Source: Fodinibius sediminis (lineage in GTDB: Bacteria > Bacteroidota > Rhodothermia > Balneolales > Balneolaceae). Taken from it: a stretch of DNA of 59,040 bases. Under the pieces are notes generated by a model, which saw nothing but the letters and a program-made list of their open reading frames with translations, made no database searches and was not told the DNA's origin. The translations under genes and the position numbers were made by a program. The stretch's first letter is position 1; every line of letters begins with the position of its first letter. Below, piece after piece: positions 1 through 10,220 of this stretch. The stretch lies in NCBI RefSeq assembly GCF_900182555.1, contig NZ_FXTH01000019.1, positions 1 to 59,040 on the forward strand, given 5' to 3'.

Positions 1-151
1 AATTCCGTTTTAATCATCGAAATAAAAACTTATATAACGTCTTACTGGATAAGCTCCGAGAGGACCCCCTTTGAGAGCTTAACTTCATAAGACCCATTGG
101 TATTATGCTTCGCCTTCCAAATGACCAAAAATGTAAATAATTAATCCTAAA

Positions 152-1603
152 ATGAAAGTAAAACACTTTCTTTTTATTTTTATACTTTTTGCAATTGCAG
201 CTATCACGGCCTGCCAGGAGAAGCAGCCCTCTTCCAGTACTGCCCGGTGGCCGGGCGTATCGCCGGATTCTACCCGTCCCACGCCCCAGCAAGTGGCCTA
301 CCAGCGAAAAGAAAAAGTAGCCTTTGTTCATTTTGGCGTGAATACCTTTACCAACCGTGAATGGGGCACCGGTGAAGAGGACCCCGCCCTATTCAATCCC
401 ACCGACTTTGACGCCGAACAGTGGGCCAAGGTTCTCAGTGAAAACGGCTTTGAAACCCTGATCCTAACCGCCAAGCATCACGATGGTTTCAGTTTGTGGC
501 CCAGCGAATATACCGATCACGATATTGCCAGCAGTCCCTATAAGGATGGCGATGGCGACATTGTCAAAGAGGTAGCCGAGGCCTGCAAAAAGTACGACCT
601 CGATTGCGGGGTCTACCTTTCGCCCTGGGACATGCATGAAACAACCTACGGTAGGCCGGAATACAACGAATTTTACCTCAACCAGCTCCGGGAGCTGCTC
701 AGCCGTTACGGAACCATCTCGGAAATCTGGTTCGACGGGGCCAAAGGCGAGGGGGCCAAAGATATGGACTACGATTTTGACGCCTGGTGGTCTACGGTCC
801 GGGAACTCCAGCCCGACGCCCTGATATTCTCCGACGAAGGACCCGACATCCGGTGGATCGGCAATGAGCACGGCTTTGCAGGTCGCACAAACTGGTCCAC
901 CTTCAACCGCGACTCGGTATCCATCGGGCAGGCCGGACAAACGGAATACCTGAACAGCGGGCAGGCCGGCGGACCCGACTGGGTGGTGGGCGAATGTGAT
1001 GTATCCATCCGCCCGGGATGGTTTTATCACCCTGAGGAAGACGATGAGGTCAAGACCGTGGCCGAGCTGACAGAAATCTATATGAAATCGGTCGGCCGAA
1101 ACTGCACTCTTCTCCTCAACATCCCACCCGATACGACCGGCCGGTTCCACCCCAACGATGTAGAGCGCCTGTACGCCTTCACCGATACCCTGGAAAGCAT
1201 TTTTGACCAGAACCTCGCGAACGGCGCCACCCTTTCCGCCAGCAGCGCCGGCGAACGATATCCCGCCGAGCAGGCCCTCGATAACAACGTCGACAGTTTC
1301 TGGATCGCCTCCCGGGACGATACCACGCCCTCGCTGACCCTCCGTTTTGACCGCCCCCTCTCCTTTAACCTGCTCGTGCTCCAGGAATTTATTCCCATTG
1401 GACAGCGCATCTCCGCCTTCACCGTTTCTGCCAACACCGATGGCAGCTGGCAGACGATAGCACAGGAAACCACCGTGGGACACAAGCGAATCCTCCGGTT
1501 TGATCAAGATATTACGACCGAAGAGATTCGCATTACCATTGAAGACTTCTCCGGTCGCCCGGCCATCAGTGAAATCGGCTTATTTCATGCGGGCCAGGAT
1601 TAA
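152..1603 (+). CDS. Alpha-L-fucosidase, GH29, lipoprotein with C-terminal discoidin-like domain
   Basis: 483 aa. The N-terminus is a lipoprotein signal peptide: a hydrophobic stretch of residues 5-19 followed by ITAC, giving lipidated Cys21, so the enzyme should sit on an outer membrane surface or in the periplasm. Residues about 45-350 are a GH29 alpha-L-fucosidase barrel with the KHHDGF motif (108-113) and EIWFDGAKG, where Asp195 is the expected nucleophile. The C-terminal 120 residues, starting near ATLSASS, look like an F5/8 type C (discoidin) carbohydrate-binding fold. The family removes terminal alpha-L-fucose from glycans. The next gene, a hexosaminidase, follows after 76 bp on the same strand, so the pair probably degrades a fucosylated, GlcNAc-containing glycan. 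The start is the first ATG and is weakly preceded by an SD. Substrate is not determinable from the sequence. Confidence 0.93.
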   Translation: MKVKHFLFIFILFAIAAITACQEKQPSSSTARWPGVSPDSTRPTPQQVAYQRKEKVAFVHFGVNTFTNREWGTGEEDPALFNPTDFDAEQWAKVLSENGFETLILTAKHHDGFSLWPSEYTDHDIASSPYKDGDGDIVKEVAEACKKYDLDCGVYLSPWDMHETTYGRPEYNEFYLNQLRELLSRYGTISEIWFDGAKGEGAKDMDYDFDAWWSTVRELQPDALIFSDEGPDIRWIGNEHGFAGRTNWSTFNRDSVSIGQAGQTEYLNSGQAGGPDWVVGECDVSIRPGWFYHPEEDDEVKTVAELTEIYMKSVGRNCTLLLNIPPDTTGRFHPNDVERLYAFTDTLESIFDQNLANGATLSASSAGERYPAEQALDNNVDSFWIASRDDTTPSLTLRFDRPLSFNLLVLQEFIPIGQRISAFTVSANTDGSWQTIAQETTVGHKRILRFDQDITTEEIRITIEDFSGRPAISEIGLFHAGQD

Positions 1604-1679
1604 AGATAAGTTTACCCTAACATTACAAATTTTGATTATTTATCTTTATTCCACCCTCTAACAAAAGACTATTTGCCTT

Positions 1680-3362
1680 ATGACATTCATCTCCAAAACA
1701 CTTACCCTTTTTCTCGTTGGCCTGCTATCCGCCATGGCTGCCCATGCACAGGCCGACCGCGATATTTCGATCATCCCCGAACCGGTCTCCATGGACGTAC
1801 AGGACGGCGCTTTTGAGATAAACCGCAATACGGTTATCTCCGCTGACCTCTCCAGGGCTGAAATCAAGAACATTGCCGAACAGCTCAAAAAAGCCATCGA
1901 TTCGGCCACGGGCTACGACCTTGCCGTCATCGATGACGACTACCAGCAGCCCGCCTCCAATGTGATTTCCTTCGTTATCGACGAAGAAGGCCCGGTCAGT
2001 CAGGAAGAAGGATACCACCTGACGGTCTCCGAAGAGGAAACCGCTGTCGAGGCCTCCACCTCCACAGGCCTGTTCTATGGCATGCAGTCGCTGCTGCAGC
2101 TCCTTCCCGCCCAAATCTACCAGACAGACTATACGCTGGTCCCGCAAGATACCCGGTGGACCATACCCGCGGTGGAAATCGAGGATTATCCACGCTTTGC
2201 CTATCGCGGCATGCACCTGGACGTGGGGCGCCATTTCTTCCCCGTCGAGTTCATCAAGCGCTATATCGACCTGATCGCCATGCACAAGATGAACCGCTTT
2301 CACTGGCACCTGACCGAAGATCAGGGCTGGCGCATAGAGATCAAGCAATATCCCCGGCTGACCGAAGTAGGCGCCTGGAGAGATTCCACCCTCGTCGGCC
2401 ATTACGGATCCGAGCGATACGACGGTGAGCGATACGGCGGCTACTACACCCAGGAGGAAGTACGGGAAATCGTAGCCTACGCCCAGGAAAAGCACATCAC
2501 GGTGATACCCGAAATTGAACTGCCCGGACACGCATCAGCGGCCGTCACCGCCTATCCCGAGCTGGGCTGCGTGGAAGGCAAGGACTACCAGGTCAAGACC
2601 ACCTGGGGCATCTTCGAGGATATCTACTGTCCCAGCGAAGAGACCTTCACCTTCCTGGAAAACGTGCTCACCGAGGTTATGGAACTGTTCCCCAGCGAGT
2701 ACATTCACATCGGCGGTGATGAAGCCCCCAAGGCGCAGTGGGAAGAGAGCAAGCTGGCCCAGGAAGTGATTGAACGGGAAGGGCTGGAAGATGAACATGA
2801 GCTGCAGAGCTACTTCATCACCCGCATCGAGAAGTTTTTAAACAAGCACGGCCGCCAGATTATAGGCTGGGATGAAATCCTGGAGGGCGGTCTTGCTCCC
2901 AACGCCACCGTCATGTCCTGGCGGGGCATCGAAGGGGGGATCGAAGCAGCCAAGCAGCATCACGATGTGATCATGACCCCGACCACCTACCTCTACCTGG
3001 ATTATTACCAGGCCAATCCGGAGACCGAGCCGCTGGCCATTGGCGGTTTCCTTCCGCTGCAGGAAACTTATTCCTATGAGCCTATCCCGGAAGAGCTCAA
3101 TGAGGAAGAAGCCCAGTATATCCTGGGGGCCCAGGCCAATGTGTGGACCGAATACATGCCGAGCAGCGAAAAGGTGGAGTATATGGCCTATCCCCGCGCC
3201 TCCGCCCTGGGAGAAATTACCTGGTCACCCAAAGAGAAGCGCGACTGGGACCACTTCTGGGAGCGTCTTCAGACACAATTCAAACGGTTTGAAATCCTGG
3301 GGGTCAATGCTGCCGAACATTTCCGGGGCGCCCAGCCTGAGATGGAAGAGCCCGAAGAATAG
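1680..3362 (+). CDS. Beta-N-acetylhexosaminidase, GH20
   Basis: 560 aa with a cleavable signal peptide (residues 1-24, hydrophobic core FLVGLLSAMAA, then AHAQA). A GH20b-type N-terminal domain (about 30-165) is followed by the GH20 catalytic barrel. The signature HIGGDEAP carries the Asp347-Glu348 pair that family members use for substrate-assisted catalysis. The MHLDVGRHFFP and HWHLTEDQGWR motifs are also typical. It hydrolyses terminal beta-linked GlcNAc or GalNAc outside the cytoplasm. It is co-directional with the GH29 gene and is followed by a clear intrinsic terminator, so the two probably form a short saccharolytic operon. Length is normal for bacterial GH20. Confidence 0.94.
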   Translation: MTFISKTLTLFLVGLLSAMAAHAQADRDISIIPEPVSMDVQDGAFEINRNTVISADLSRAEIKNIAEQLKKAIDSATGYDLAVIDDDYQQPASNVISFVIDEEGPVSQEEGYHLTVSEEETAVEASTSTGLFYGMQSLLQLLPAQIYQTDYTLVPQDTRWTIPAVEIEDYPRFAYRGMHLDVGRHFFPVEFIKRYIDLIAMHKMNRFHWHLTEDQGWRIEIKQYPRLTEVGAWRDSTLVGHYGSERYDGERYGGYYTQEEVREIVAYAQEKHITVIPEIELPGHASAAVTAYPELGCVEGKDYQVKTTWGIFEDIYCPSEETFTFLENVLTEVMELFPSEYIHIGGDEAPKAQWEESKLAQEVIEREGLEDEHELQSYFITRIEKFLNKHGRQIIGWDEILEGGLAPNATVMSWRGIEGGIEAAKQHHDVIMTPTTYLYLDYYQANPETEPLAIGGFLPLQETYSYEPIPEELNEEEAQYILGAQANVWTEYMPSSEKVEYMAYPRASALGEITWSPKEKRDWDHFWERLQTQFKRFEILGVNAAEHFRGAQPEMEEPEE

Positions 3363-3390
3363 CGATTTCGGCAAACAATGAGAATTTGAA

Positions 3391-3426
3391 AAAGCCCCTA
3401 TACCTTCCCGGTGCCGGGGCTTTTTT
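3391..3426 (+). terminator. Rho-independent terminator after the GH20 gene
   Basis: AAGCCCC pairs with GGGGCTT across a 17-nt loop that contains a smaller CCGG-type pairing, followed by a T-run. It lies 29 bp beyond the GH20 stop codon and closes the GH29-GH20 unit. Confidence 0.85.
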
Positions 3427-3496
3427 ATATCCCTTTCAGTAAAAACATCATTTCAGCCAGCTTCCGCCCTCCACAATACCAAAGCCGGGACTAGGG

Positions 3497-4435
3497 TCAG
3501 CGCAGCTTCCGGACTTTTCTTTTTATCCTGCTGAACAGTTTCACTTTCGCTTCATACCAGGTGAGACGATAATCCTCCTGTTTTCCGGCCGTTTCCTTCT
3601 CCCTTATCGCACGCCAGCCGGACAGGTCCCGCCCCGTCATTTCCTCCAGTTCCTCGATCTCTTTTCTAAGCAGGTATAATATCATTTCCTGATCTGCGGG
3701 GGATAGTCTGGGTTTCTGCTTAAACGACCGCCCGGAATTATCCGTGATAATTTTCCAGAGCGGCGGAAAGTATCGCCGAATCCCGCTCATGATGATGCCG
3801 GGCTGATCATACTTGTGATGTATCTTAAAATTTTCCACAGACCTGTTGGCATGGAACGACCGCATATCCGGGAAACCGTCCATCGCGATGCCCAGGAAGG
3901 AAGCAAGCTGCTGCATGATTATCGACCGGTCACGAACGAGGTCCTCGAAAAAGAGGATCTGTACTTGGTCTGCGCCGAACTGCTCGATAAAAGGCCGTAT
4001 TTGCGTAGCATAACGCGTCATATCCAGCAGCATGGGTTCCTCAACAAGGGCCCTCTCCATACCCAGATCCGTATAGCCGCGTTTGTAGGTGTGCATGTAA
4101 CTGGAAACGATCCGGTCCACCGGGTTCCGTACGATATAAATAATCTTCAGATCCGGGTTATAAGCATAGAGGTCTTCCCATATCTTTCGATTGTGATACG
4201 GATAGCAGGTATACGAAGTTGAAGCCTCGTAGTGAAGCGCCCCCTCCCGCCACTTAAACAACGCATGATAATCCGAAAGCTCCTCCCTCCAGTTGTCGAC
4301 AGAGCTGAAGAACATCGGTTCCTTTTTGTCACAGCAGACGATGGCATCATGGCTGGACAGCATTTGCGCCAGCGAGGTGGTGCCGCACTTTTGTGCTCCC
4401 ACAACCATAAAATCAACGTTAAACGCTCTCTCCAT
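3497..4435 (-). CDS. PAPS-dependent sulfotransferase
   Basis: 312 aa if started at the ATG at 4435, which is preceded by AGAGGAGAG at good SD spacing. The longer open frame to 4543 has no comparable signal. The 5'-phosphosulfate loop is VGAQKCGTTSL near the N-terminus, and the 3'-phosphate motif is IYIVRNPVDRIVSSYMH. Both are hallmarks of the sulfotransferase_1/3 (heparan sulfotransferase-like) superfamily. It transfers sulfate from PAPS to a hydroxyl or amine, probably on a carbohydrate, in the cytoplasm. It is convergent with the GH20 gene and stands alone. It is one of three sulfotransferases in this window; the other two sit in the polysaccharide cluster, so it may act on the same polymer. 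Confidence 0.85.
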   Translation of the reverse strand: MERAFNVDFMVVGAQKCGTTSLAQMLSSHDAIVCCDKKEPMFFSSVDNWREELSDYHALFKWREGALHYEASTSYTCYPYHNRKIWEDLYAYNPDLKIIYIVRNPVDRIVSSYMHTYKRGYTDLGMERALVEEPMLLDMTRYATQIRPFIEQFGADQVQILFFEDLVRDRSIIMQQLASFLGIAMDGFPDMRSFHANRSVENFKIHHKYDQPGIIMSGIRRYFPPLWKIITDNSGRSFKQKPRLSPADQEMILYLLRKEIEELEEMTGRDLSGWRAIREKETAGKQEDYRLTWYEAKVKLFSRIKRKVRKLR

Positions 4436-4633
4436 ATACTCACTCTCCTCTTTATTTTTTTGACACGGGCCGCGATGTCCACGTGGAAAGACTCTTATGA
4501 AAAGTCTTTCTCTGAATACCGCGGCCCAACCATACGGCAGCAATATATAAATAAGTTCATTATATGGCAGGCCTATTCTTTGCCCTATATATAATTCAGC
4601 TCAACCTCCGGCTGCCCCGGCTGTGACTGCATC

Positions 4634-6304
4634 CTAATCACGCATCAACTTTTTATACTGTACCCGCTCGGGATGATACCGGGATCCCAGCCGCTCCTCC
4701 CGGTTCTCCTCGTACTCCGAATAGTTGCCCCGGAACCAGTACACCTGGCTGTTGCCTTCAAAAGCGAGCATATGCGTAGCGATCCGGTCCAGGAACCAGC
4801 GGTCGTGAGAAATAACCACGGCACAGCCCGCGAAATCAAGCAGCGCCTCCTCGAGGGCCCGCAGGGTATGCACGTCCAGGTCGTTGGTCGGCTCATCGAG
4901 CAGCAGCACATTGGCTTCCTGCCTGAGCATTTTGGCCAGATGCACCCGGTTACGTTCCCCGCCGGAAATCTCACTGCAGCGCTTCTGCTGATCCGATCCG
5001 CTGAAATTAAACCGCGCGGTGTAGGCCCGGGAATTTATCTCACGGCGACCCAGCCTGATGGTGTCTTTTCCGCCGGAAATCTCCTCCCAGATCGTTTTTT
5101 CGGGATCAAGCGGACGTTTCTGATCCACATACCCCAGTTCCACACTTGGGCCAATCGCTATGGAGCCGCTGTCGGGCTCCTCTTCGCCCGTTATCATCCT
5201 GAAAAGCGTAGACTTCCCGGCGCCGTTCGGACCGATGACGCCCACGATGCCGCCGGGCGGAAGGCTGAAATTCATATCCTCGATCAGAAGGCGGTCACCA
5301 TAGCCCTTGGAAACATCGTCAGCTTCAATCACCTTGTCACCCAGCCGCGGCCCCGCAGGGATGAAAATCTCCATCTCCTCCCGCTTCTTTTCCCGCTCCT
5401 CGGAGAGCAGCTCATTATATTTGTTGATCCGCGCCTTACTCTTCGACCGTTTGCCCTTCGGATTCTGACGAATCCACTCCAGTTCTTTCTGCAGGGTCTT
5501 CTGCCGCCGCGACTCATGCTTCTCTTCCTGTTCCAGGCGCTTTTTCTTCTGGTCGAGCCAGGAGCTGTAATTGCCCTCAAAGGGGATCCCCTCGCCGCGG
5601 TCGAGCTCCAGGATCCAGCCGGCTACATTATCCAGGAAATAGCGGTCGTGGGTCACGGCGATAACCGTGCCCTCATAGCGGGCCAGGTGCTGCTCCAGCC
5701 AGGCCACCGACTCCGCATCCAGGTGGTTCGTGGGCTCATCGAGCAGCAGCACATCCGGTTTCTTCAGCAGGATGCGGCACAGGGCCACGCGGCGTTCCTC
5801 TCCGCCCGAGAGTACCTCCACCGGGGTATCGCCGGGCGGGGTGCGCAAAGCGTCCATGGCCTGTTCAAGCTTGCTGTCCAGGTCCCATGCCCCCGCCTGG
5901 TCAATCTGCTCCTGCAGCTTTTCCTGTTTCTCAATCAGTTGCTCAAAGTCGGCATCGGCTTCGCCGAAAGCGGCATTCACCTCTTCATATTCGGCGAGCA
6001 GGTCAATCTGCTCCTGCACCCCCTCCTCCACAATCTGTCTGACCGTCTTGTCGGGATCGAGGCGGGGTTCCTGCGGGAGCATTTCAAAGGTGACGCCCTT
6101 GTTCCTGGAAATTTCCCCCAGATACTCTTCATCTTCACCGGCAATAATCCGCAAAAGCGTACTTTTCCCCGAGCCGTTGTTGCCGAGCACACCAATCTTG
6201 GCGCCGTGGAAGAAAGAAAGGTAGATATCCTTCAGTACATAATGGTCGGGCTTATACACTTTACTGACTCCAACCATGGAGAAAATGACTTTCTGATCAC
6301 TCAC
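4634..6304 (-). CDS. ettA: Energy-dependent translational throttle protein EttA (ABC-F ATPase)
   Basis: 556 aa, the usual EttA length. It has two ABC domains without membrane segments. Domain 1 has [17 protein letters not shown] and [11 protein letters not shown]; domain 2 has [17 protein letters not shown] and [11 protein letters not shown]. The charged linker between them ([14 protein letters not shown], then the [20 protein letters not shown] stretch) is the P-site tRNA interaction motif region typical of EttA. The protein binds the ribosomal E site and couples initiation of elongation to ATP/ADP ratio. It is expected to be cytosolic. It stands alone, with no operon partner within 200 bp on the same strand. 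Confidence 0.95.
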   Translation of the reverse strand: MSDQKVIFSMVGVSKVYKPDHYVLKDIYLSFFHGAKIGVLGNNGSGKSTLLRIIAGEDEEYLGEISRNKGVTFEMLPQEPRLDPDKTVRQIVEEGVQEQIDLLAEYEEVNAAFGEADADFEQLIEKQEKLQEQIDQAGAWDLDSKLEQAMDALRTPPGDTPVEVLSGGEERRVALCRILLKKPDVLLLDEPTNHLDAESVAWLEQHLARYEGTVIAVTHDRYFLDNVAGWILELDRGEGIPFEGNYSSWLDQKKKRLEQEEKHESRRQKTLQKELEWIRQNPKGKRSKSKARINKYNELLSEEREKKREEMEIFIPAGPRLGDKVIEADDVSKGYGDRLLIEDMNFSLPPGGIVGVIGPNGAGKSTLFRMITGEEEPDSGSIAIGPSVELGYVDQKRPLDPEKTIWEEISGGKDTIRLGRREINSRAYTARFNFSGSDQQKRCSEISGGERNRVHLAKMLRQEANVLLLDEPTNDLDVHTLRALEEALLDFAGCAVVISHDRWFLDRIATHMLAFEGNSQVYWFRGNYSEYEENREERLGSRYHPERVQYKKLMRD

Positions 6305-6595
6305 TGTATAGTAGCTTAAACATTAATAATTGCGGATGCCCAGCGAACGGACATCCAAAATATCAAGAAGATAAGGAAATTCCATCTGACATCTGAGTAT
6401 CTAATGGATGGATGGCATGCCCCAAAATGGCGGCCCTGTTCCAAGCCGGGACTGACAGGGGCAGGCTGCTTTTTTCATTTCATCAACTTGCCGCCGGGGC
6501 ACCGCAGCGAGAGTTCCTGCATGCCGCTTCCGGGGAATGGGGGTCCCGCAGGCAGGCTGCTCGATGAACTCACAAAAGCCCTGCTATGCCCGTTT
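6305..6595. other. Intergenic region between ettA and the DUF1456 gene
   Basis: No gene or repeat module recognised. CCCTGT (6435) can pair with ACAGGG (near 6451), and a T-run follows about 15 bp later. This could be a weak terminator on the plus strand, but no plus-strand gene precedes it. Confidence 0.3.
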
Positions 6596-7066
6596 CTATT
6601 CTCTGAGGGTCAGGGTCAGTCCTTTTAAGAAATAGCGCAGGATCTGGTCCCCGCACTCCCGGTAGTTTTTATGTCCCTCGCGGCGGAAGAGGGCACTCAT
6701 CTCCGGCTTGGAGATGGAAAAACCGCCCCGTTCCAAAACGGCATGCATCTCCTTCTCACGCAGCTTGAAGGCTACCCTGAGCTTCTTCAGCACCATATTG
6801 TTGGTTACCGGGGTCCTGATGGGGCGCGGCGGATGATCCTTGCTCTTTCCCCGTTTATAGTAAATCAACCCATCCAGGAAATGCGCCATCAGCCGGTGGC
6901 TACAGTCGGGCCCCTTCTCTCCCTCCGGCAGATCCTGCGTGGCAAAAATTGCGGCCACCTCTCCCCTTTCGGGCGTGTAGCCGCGAAGATTCAGAATATG
7001 GGTAATTTCGTGGTCATCAATATCGAGCATATAGCGTATGCTCTGTATGATATCATCATTTCTCAT
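6596..7066 (-). CDS. DUF1456 family protein (YehS-like)
   Basis: 156 aa from the ATG at 7066 (MRNDDIIQSIRYML), matching the length of E. coli YehS. A TTG-initiated extension to 7108 is possible but adds non-family sequence. The protein is a tandem duplication of about 70 residues: RNDDIIQSIRYMLDIDD... GYTPERGEVAAIF in the first half and NNMVLKKLRVAFKLREKEM... FSISKPEMSALFR in the second. This is the known DUF1456 architecture. Its function is not established. It is probably cytosolic, with no signal peptide or membrane segment. Confidence 0.88.
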   Translation of the reverse strand: MRNDDIIQSIRYMLDIDDHEITHILNLRGYTPERGEVAAIFATQDLPEGEKGPDCSHRLMAHFLDGLIYYKRGKSKDHPPRPIRTPVTNNMVLKKLRVAFKLREKEMHAVLERGGFSISKPEMSALFRREGHKNYRECGDQILRYFLKGLTLTLRE

Positions 7067-7320
7067 GGATGGTGATATTTGTGGGCCGGATTTAAATGGT
7101 TTGACCAAAGGTATGGCATTTAGAGCCGATCCAAAAGCAGATTTACCATTCCATTCTGTTGCACTATGTATGGATTATGTTCAAAACCAGCATAACGACC
7201 AACAGGGCGCCGGCTGCATACCGGCACCCGCACCGGTCTTGACTGGATTATAGGAAACAACGTCCACCCGCTCTGTACCGGGATAATCGGGAGACGGGCA
7301 GACGACAAAACAGTCATTAC

Positions 7321-7347
7321 TCGCTGCGCCGCCGAGCAGCGCAGCGA
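7321..7347. other. Strong hairpin downstream of the OYE gene
   Basis: Perfect 9-bp stem TCGCTGCGC / GCGCAGCGA with a 9-nt loop, in the 340-bp gap between the DUF1456 start (7066) and the OYE stop (7407). There is no T-run on either side, so it may be an RNA 3' end stabiliser or a REP-like hairpin rather than an intrinsic terminator. The rest of the gap shows nothing recognisable. Confidence 0.45.
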
Positions 7348-7406
7348 GATAATAGGACGGATCGATCCCCAGATCTCATGCTGCCTAATACGGCAAGAGG
7401 AAGGGG

Positions 7407-8525
7407 CTAGCCTGCTTCCACTTCAACCTCACCTGCCTCTTCTAAAAACGGATAATCGGTATAGCCTTTCGCCCCGCCCCCGTAAAAGGTCTGCTGATCC
7501 GGCTCATTCAGCGGCGCATTCCGCTCAAAGCGTTCCGGCAGGTCCGGATTGGCCAGGAACAGGCGGGCAAAAGATACCATTTCAGCCTTTTCCTCCGCTA
7601 CCACGGAAAGAGCGGATGCGCGATCGTAGCCGCCGTTGGTCATCAGCACCCCATCGTAGAACGGACCATAATATTCCAGTACGTCCCGGGCCAGCTGCGG
7701 ATGTTCATCCAGATCAGCCAGCGGTTCCACGAGCTCCAGGAAACTCAGTTCGTAGTCGGCATTGAGCTTACGGATGATATACTCGTACAGTGCTTTCGAC
7801 TGCGAATCGTTTTCCGTATTCATCAGGTTGCTGGGAGACAGGCGCAGGGAGGTACGCTCCGTGCCCACCTCTTCTATGACGGCATCCAACAGTTCGAACA
7901 GGAAGCGGGCCCTGTTTTCGATGGATCCGCCGTAACGGTCCGTACGGTCATTGATGGAATCATGCAGGAACTGTTCCACAAGATAGCCGTTGGCGCCGTG
8001 GACCTGCACCCCGTCGAAGCCGGCTTCTATGGCATTGCCGGCAGCCGCCCGAAAATCATCAATAACATCCTGCACTTCCCCGGTGGACAGTGCCCGGGGA
8101 TCGGAGGTCGGCTCAAATCCATTGGGCGTGAAGGACTGTCCACCCGCATTTTTGGAGGACGATGAAACCGGGGCCCCTCCGTCCTGGAAGCAGGTATGCG
8201 ACACCCGTCCACAATGCCACAGCTGGCAGTACATCACGCCCTCCTTCTGGTGCACGTCCCGGAGTACCTTTTTCCAGCCCTCCACCTGTTCCGGGCTGTG
8301 GATGCCGGCCGTATCAATATACCCCATTCCCTGCGGTGATACCTGCGCTCCTTCGGAGATAATAAGCCCTGCCGAAGCGCGCTGGCTGTAATAGGTGCGA
8401 TGCAGCTCGATGGGCGCCTTGGCCTCGTTATGGGCCCGGTTGCGCGTCATGGGGGCCATCGCCAGACGGTTTTTCAGCTCCTGCTTCCCTACCTGTACCG
8501 ATGTAAATAATTTTTGATCAGACAT
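7407..8525 (-). CDS. Old Yellow Enzyme family alkene reductase (NemA-like)
   Basis: 372 aa FMN-dependent TIM-barrel oxidoreductase. NRLAMAPMTRNRA at residues 19-31 is the classic OYE N-terminus. VHGANGYLVEQFLHDSIN holds the His176/Asn179 pair that anchors the substrate carbonyl or nitro group, and RTDRYGGSIENRARF follows. The C-terminal FARLFLANPDLPERF completes the phosphate-binding side. Family members reduce activated C=C bonds or nitro-esters with NAD(P)H. It is cytosolic and monocistronic. The physiological substrate is unknown. Confidence 0.93.
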   Translation of the reverse strand: MSDQKLFTSVQVGKQELKNRLAMAPMTRNRAHNEAKAPIELHRTYYSQRASAGLIISEGAQVSPQGMGYIDTAGIHSPEQVEGWKKVLRDVHQKEGVMYCQLWHCGRVSHTCFQDGGAPVSSSSKNAGGQSFTPNGFEPTSDPRALSTGEVQDVIDDFRAAAGNAIEAGFDGVQVHGANGYLVEQFLHDSINDRTDRYGGSIENRARFLFELLDAVIEEVGTERTSLRLSPSNLMNTENDSQSKALYEYIIRKLNADYELSFLELVEPLADLDEHPQLARDVLEYYGPFYDGVLMTNGGYDRASALSVVAEEKAEMVSFARLFLANPDLPERFERNAPLNEPDQQTFYGGGAKGYTDYPFLEEAGEVEVEAG

Positions 8526-8754
8526 TACTTCCTGTGGTCTTAATTAATTTAATGTTAAACAGTTTACTGCCCTTTTCAACCACAGGACGGCACGGACCAT
8601 TCCATCCGTTCAGTCGATAGTATTGATCGGGTCCATAGAGGAGAACTATAAAGCCCCCTTCCTGGCGTGCCGTGCAGGGGGCCAAACTATTGATAGGACA
8701 AGGCTGCCCCGGCAGTTTGCTTCCTGCCGTCAATAGCACTCATACCTATCCCTT

Positions 8755-10071
8755 TTACAGCCTGGGCAACTGCCAGGGGCTCCGGTACTGCGGGGTGATA
8801 AGATGCTCATAGCGGTCACGGCCGATAAGCGCCCCCGCTTCATTCCACCTGAGCCGTTCATCCGTTCGATGGGCGATATTACCGATATGTCCATAAAATG
8901 CGGACAGGCGGCCCGCTTCCACCGGACAGTTCAGCTCAGCGCCGGTACGGATGCTGTCAATGAAATTGGCTACATGCGCACCATGTCCGCCCTCGCCGCT
9001 TTCCCGGAACGGGATTTCCCTGACCAGGGGCTGGTTTCCATCCCGCTCCGGGATGACCTGCCATCCCTCGCGGTTTACGACCAGGGTCCCCCTGTTACCG
9101 ACAAAAGCTAGGCCGTAATTTCGTTCGTAGGGTCCCGTCTGAAGTCCGCCATTATGCTCCCACACCATGTTCACGTCCTCAAACTGGTAGACGACGGATT
9201 GGGTATCCGCCATATCGATAGCCCGGTCTTCGCCCGAAAAAATGCCTCCCACCGAACTCACCGATTGGGGCGGACCGTCGATCTCCAGCGCCCAGAGTGG
9301 GATATCCAGCAGATGGGCGCCCCAGTCGGTAATAAGTCCGCCGCCATAGTCCCAGTCAAAGCGCCAGACCCCGTGAAATCGATTCTGGTTAAACGGGCGT
9401 TTGGGGGCCGGCCCCAGCCACATATCGTAATCCACCCCTTCCGGCACCGGTTCGTCGGGCAGCCTCTCCGGCCCCTTGCCGTAATCAAAATTGGCCCAGA
9501 GCCGTACCGTGCGAAGGCTGCCCAGGTGGCCATCCCGGATCATCCCCACCACCTTCTGCCAGTGGGCCCCGCTGCGCTGATGCTGGCCCACCTGCACCAC
9601 TTTGCCGTAGGTCCGGGCGGCCTCCCTGATGAGCTCCCCTTCCGTGATGGTTCTGGCCAGCGGCTTTTCCACGTACACGTGCTTTCCCGCCTGGAGGGCA
9701 TGAATGGTCTGCAGACAGTGCCAGTGATCGGGCGTACCGATAAAAACGGCATCCAGCTCCTGGTCCTCCAGCAGCTTGCGGTAATCGCTATACAGCGGCG
9801 GGGTCTCCCCGGTCTGTTTCTCCACATCCCGGCGGCGGCCTTCCAGCACATTCCGGTCTACATCGCACAGCCCCCGGCACACCACGCCGGGTACCTTGAG
9901 CGCATGCTGCAGCAACCCGAACCCCATATTCCGGCAGCCGATAAGTCCCACGGACAAACGCTCTGCAGGGCTTCCCGGCGACTGCCTGTTCAAACCGAGC
10001 CCGGCCGTCATGGCTGAAGCCAACGCTCCACCGGTTGTTTTGATAAAACGGCGACGTGAGTAGGTATCCAT
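8755..10071 (-). CDS. Tat-exported Gfo/Idh/MocA family oxidoreductase
   Basis: 438 aa from the ATG at 10071, preceded by an AAAGGGAAAGG purine run. The longer frame to 10131 would bury the signal. SRRRFIKTTGG is a twin-arginine signal, with an alanine-rich hydrophobic segment after it, so the protein is exported folded with its nucleotide cofactor. GLIGCRNMGFG is the Rossmann NAD(P) loop and HVYVEKPLA contains the EKP motif that defines the family. The C-terminal domain (GGGLITDWGAHLLDIPLWA) is typical of the large Bacteroidota/Planctomycetota secreted group, which acts on sugar derivatives. It stands alone, with a repeat block upstream. Confidence 0.9.
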   Translation of the reverse strand: MDTYSRRRFIKTTGGALASAMTAGLGLNRQSPGSPAERLSVGLIGCRNMGFGLLQHALKVPGVVCRGLCDVDRNVLEGRRRDVEKQTGETPPLYSDYRKLLEDQELDAVFIGTPDHWHCLQTIHALQAGKHVYVEKPLARTITEGELIREAARTYGKVVQVGQHQRSGAHWQKVVGMIRDGHLGSLRTVRLWANFDYGKGPERLPDEPVPEGVDYDMWLGPAPKRPFNQNRFHGVWRFDWDYGGGLITDWGAHLLDIPLWALEIDGPPQSVSSVGGIFSGEDRAIDMADTQSVVYQFEDVNMVWEHNGGLQTGPYERNYGLAFVGNRGTLVVNREGWQVIPERDGNQPLVREIPFRESGEGGHGAHVANFIDSIRTGAELNCPVEAGRLSAFYGHIGNIAHRTDERLRWNEAGALIGRDRYEHLITPQYRSPWQLPRL

Positions 10072-10220
10072 CCTTTCCCTTTTTTTCTTTATGCATTGAA
10101 TAGTGACTGGCATTGGCATTTCAACGGCCAACCGCTCTGTTCATCCCTTTTGGTATATCGTATATCTATTATAGTTTTCTCAGGGGACAAAGTCAGGTGG
10201 GGGAAGAGAATCACCTTTAG

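Noticed and set aside
464-1507. Long minus-strand open frame inside the GH29 gene.
   Set aside because: It is a shadow of the high-GC codon pattern; the product has no family features, while the plus-strand protein has a signal peptide and GH29 motifs.
4673-6319. 548-codon plus-strand open frame opposite ettA.
   Set aside because: Opposite-strand shadow of a clearly recognisable ABC-F gene; no domain pattern of its own.
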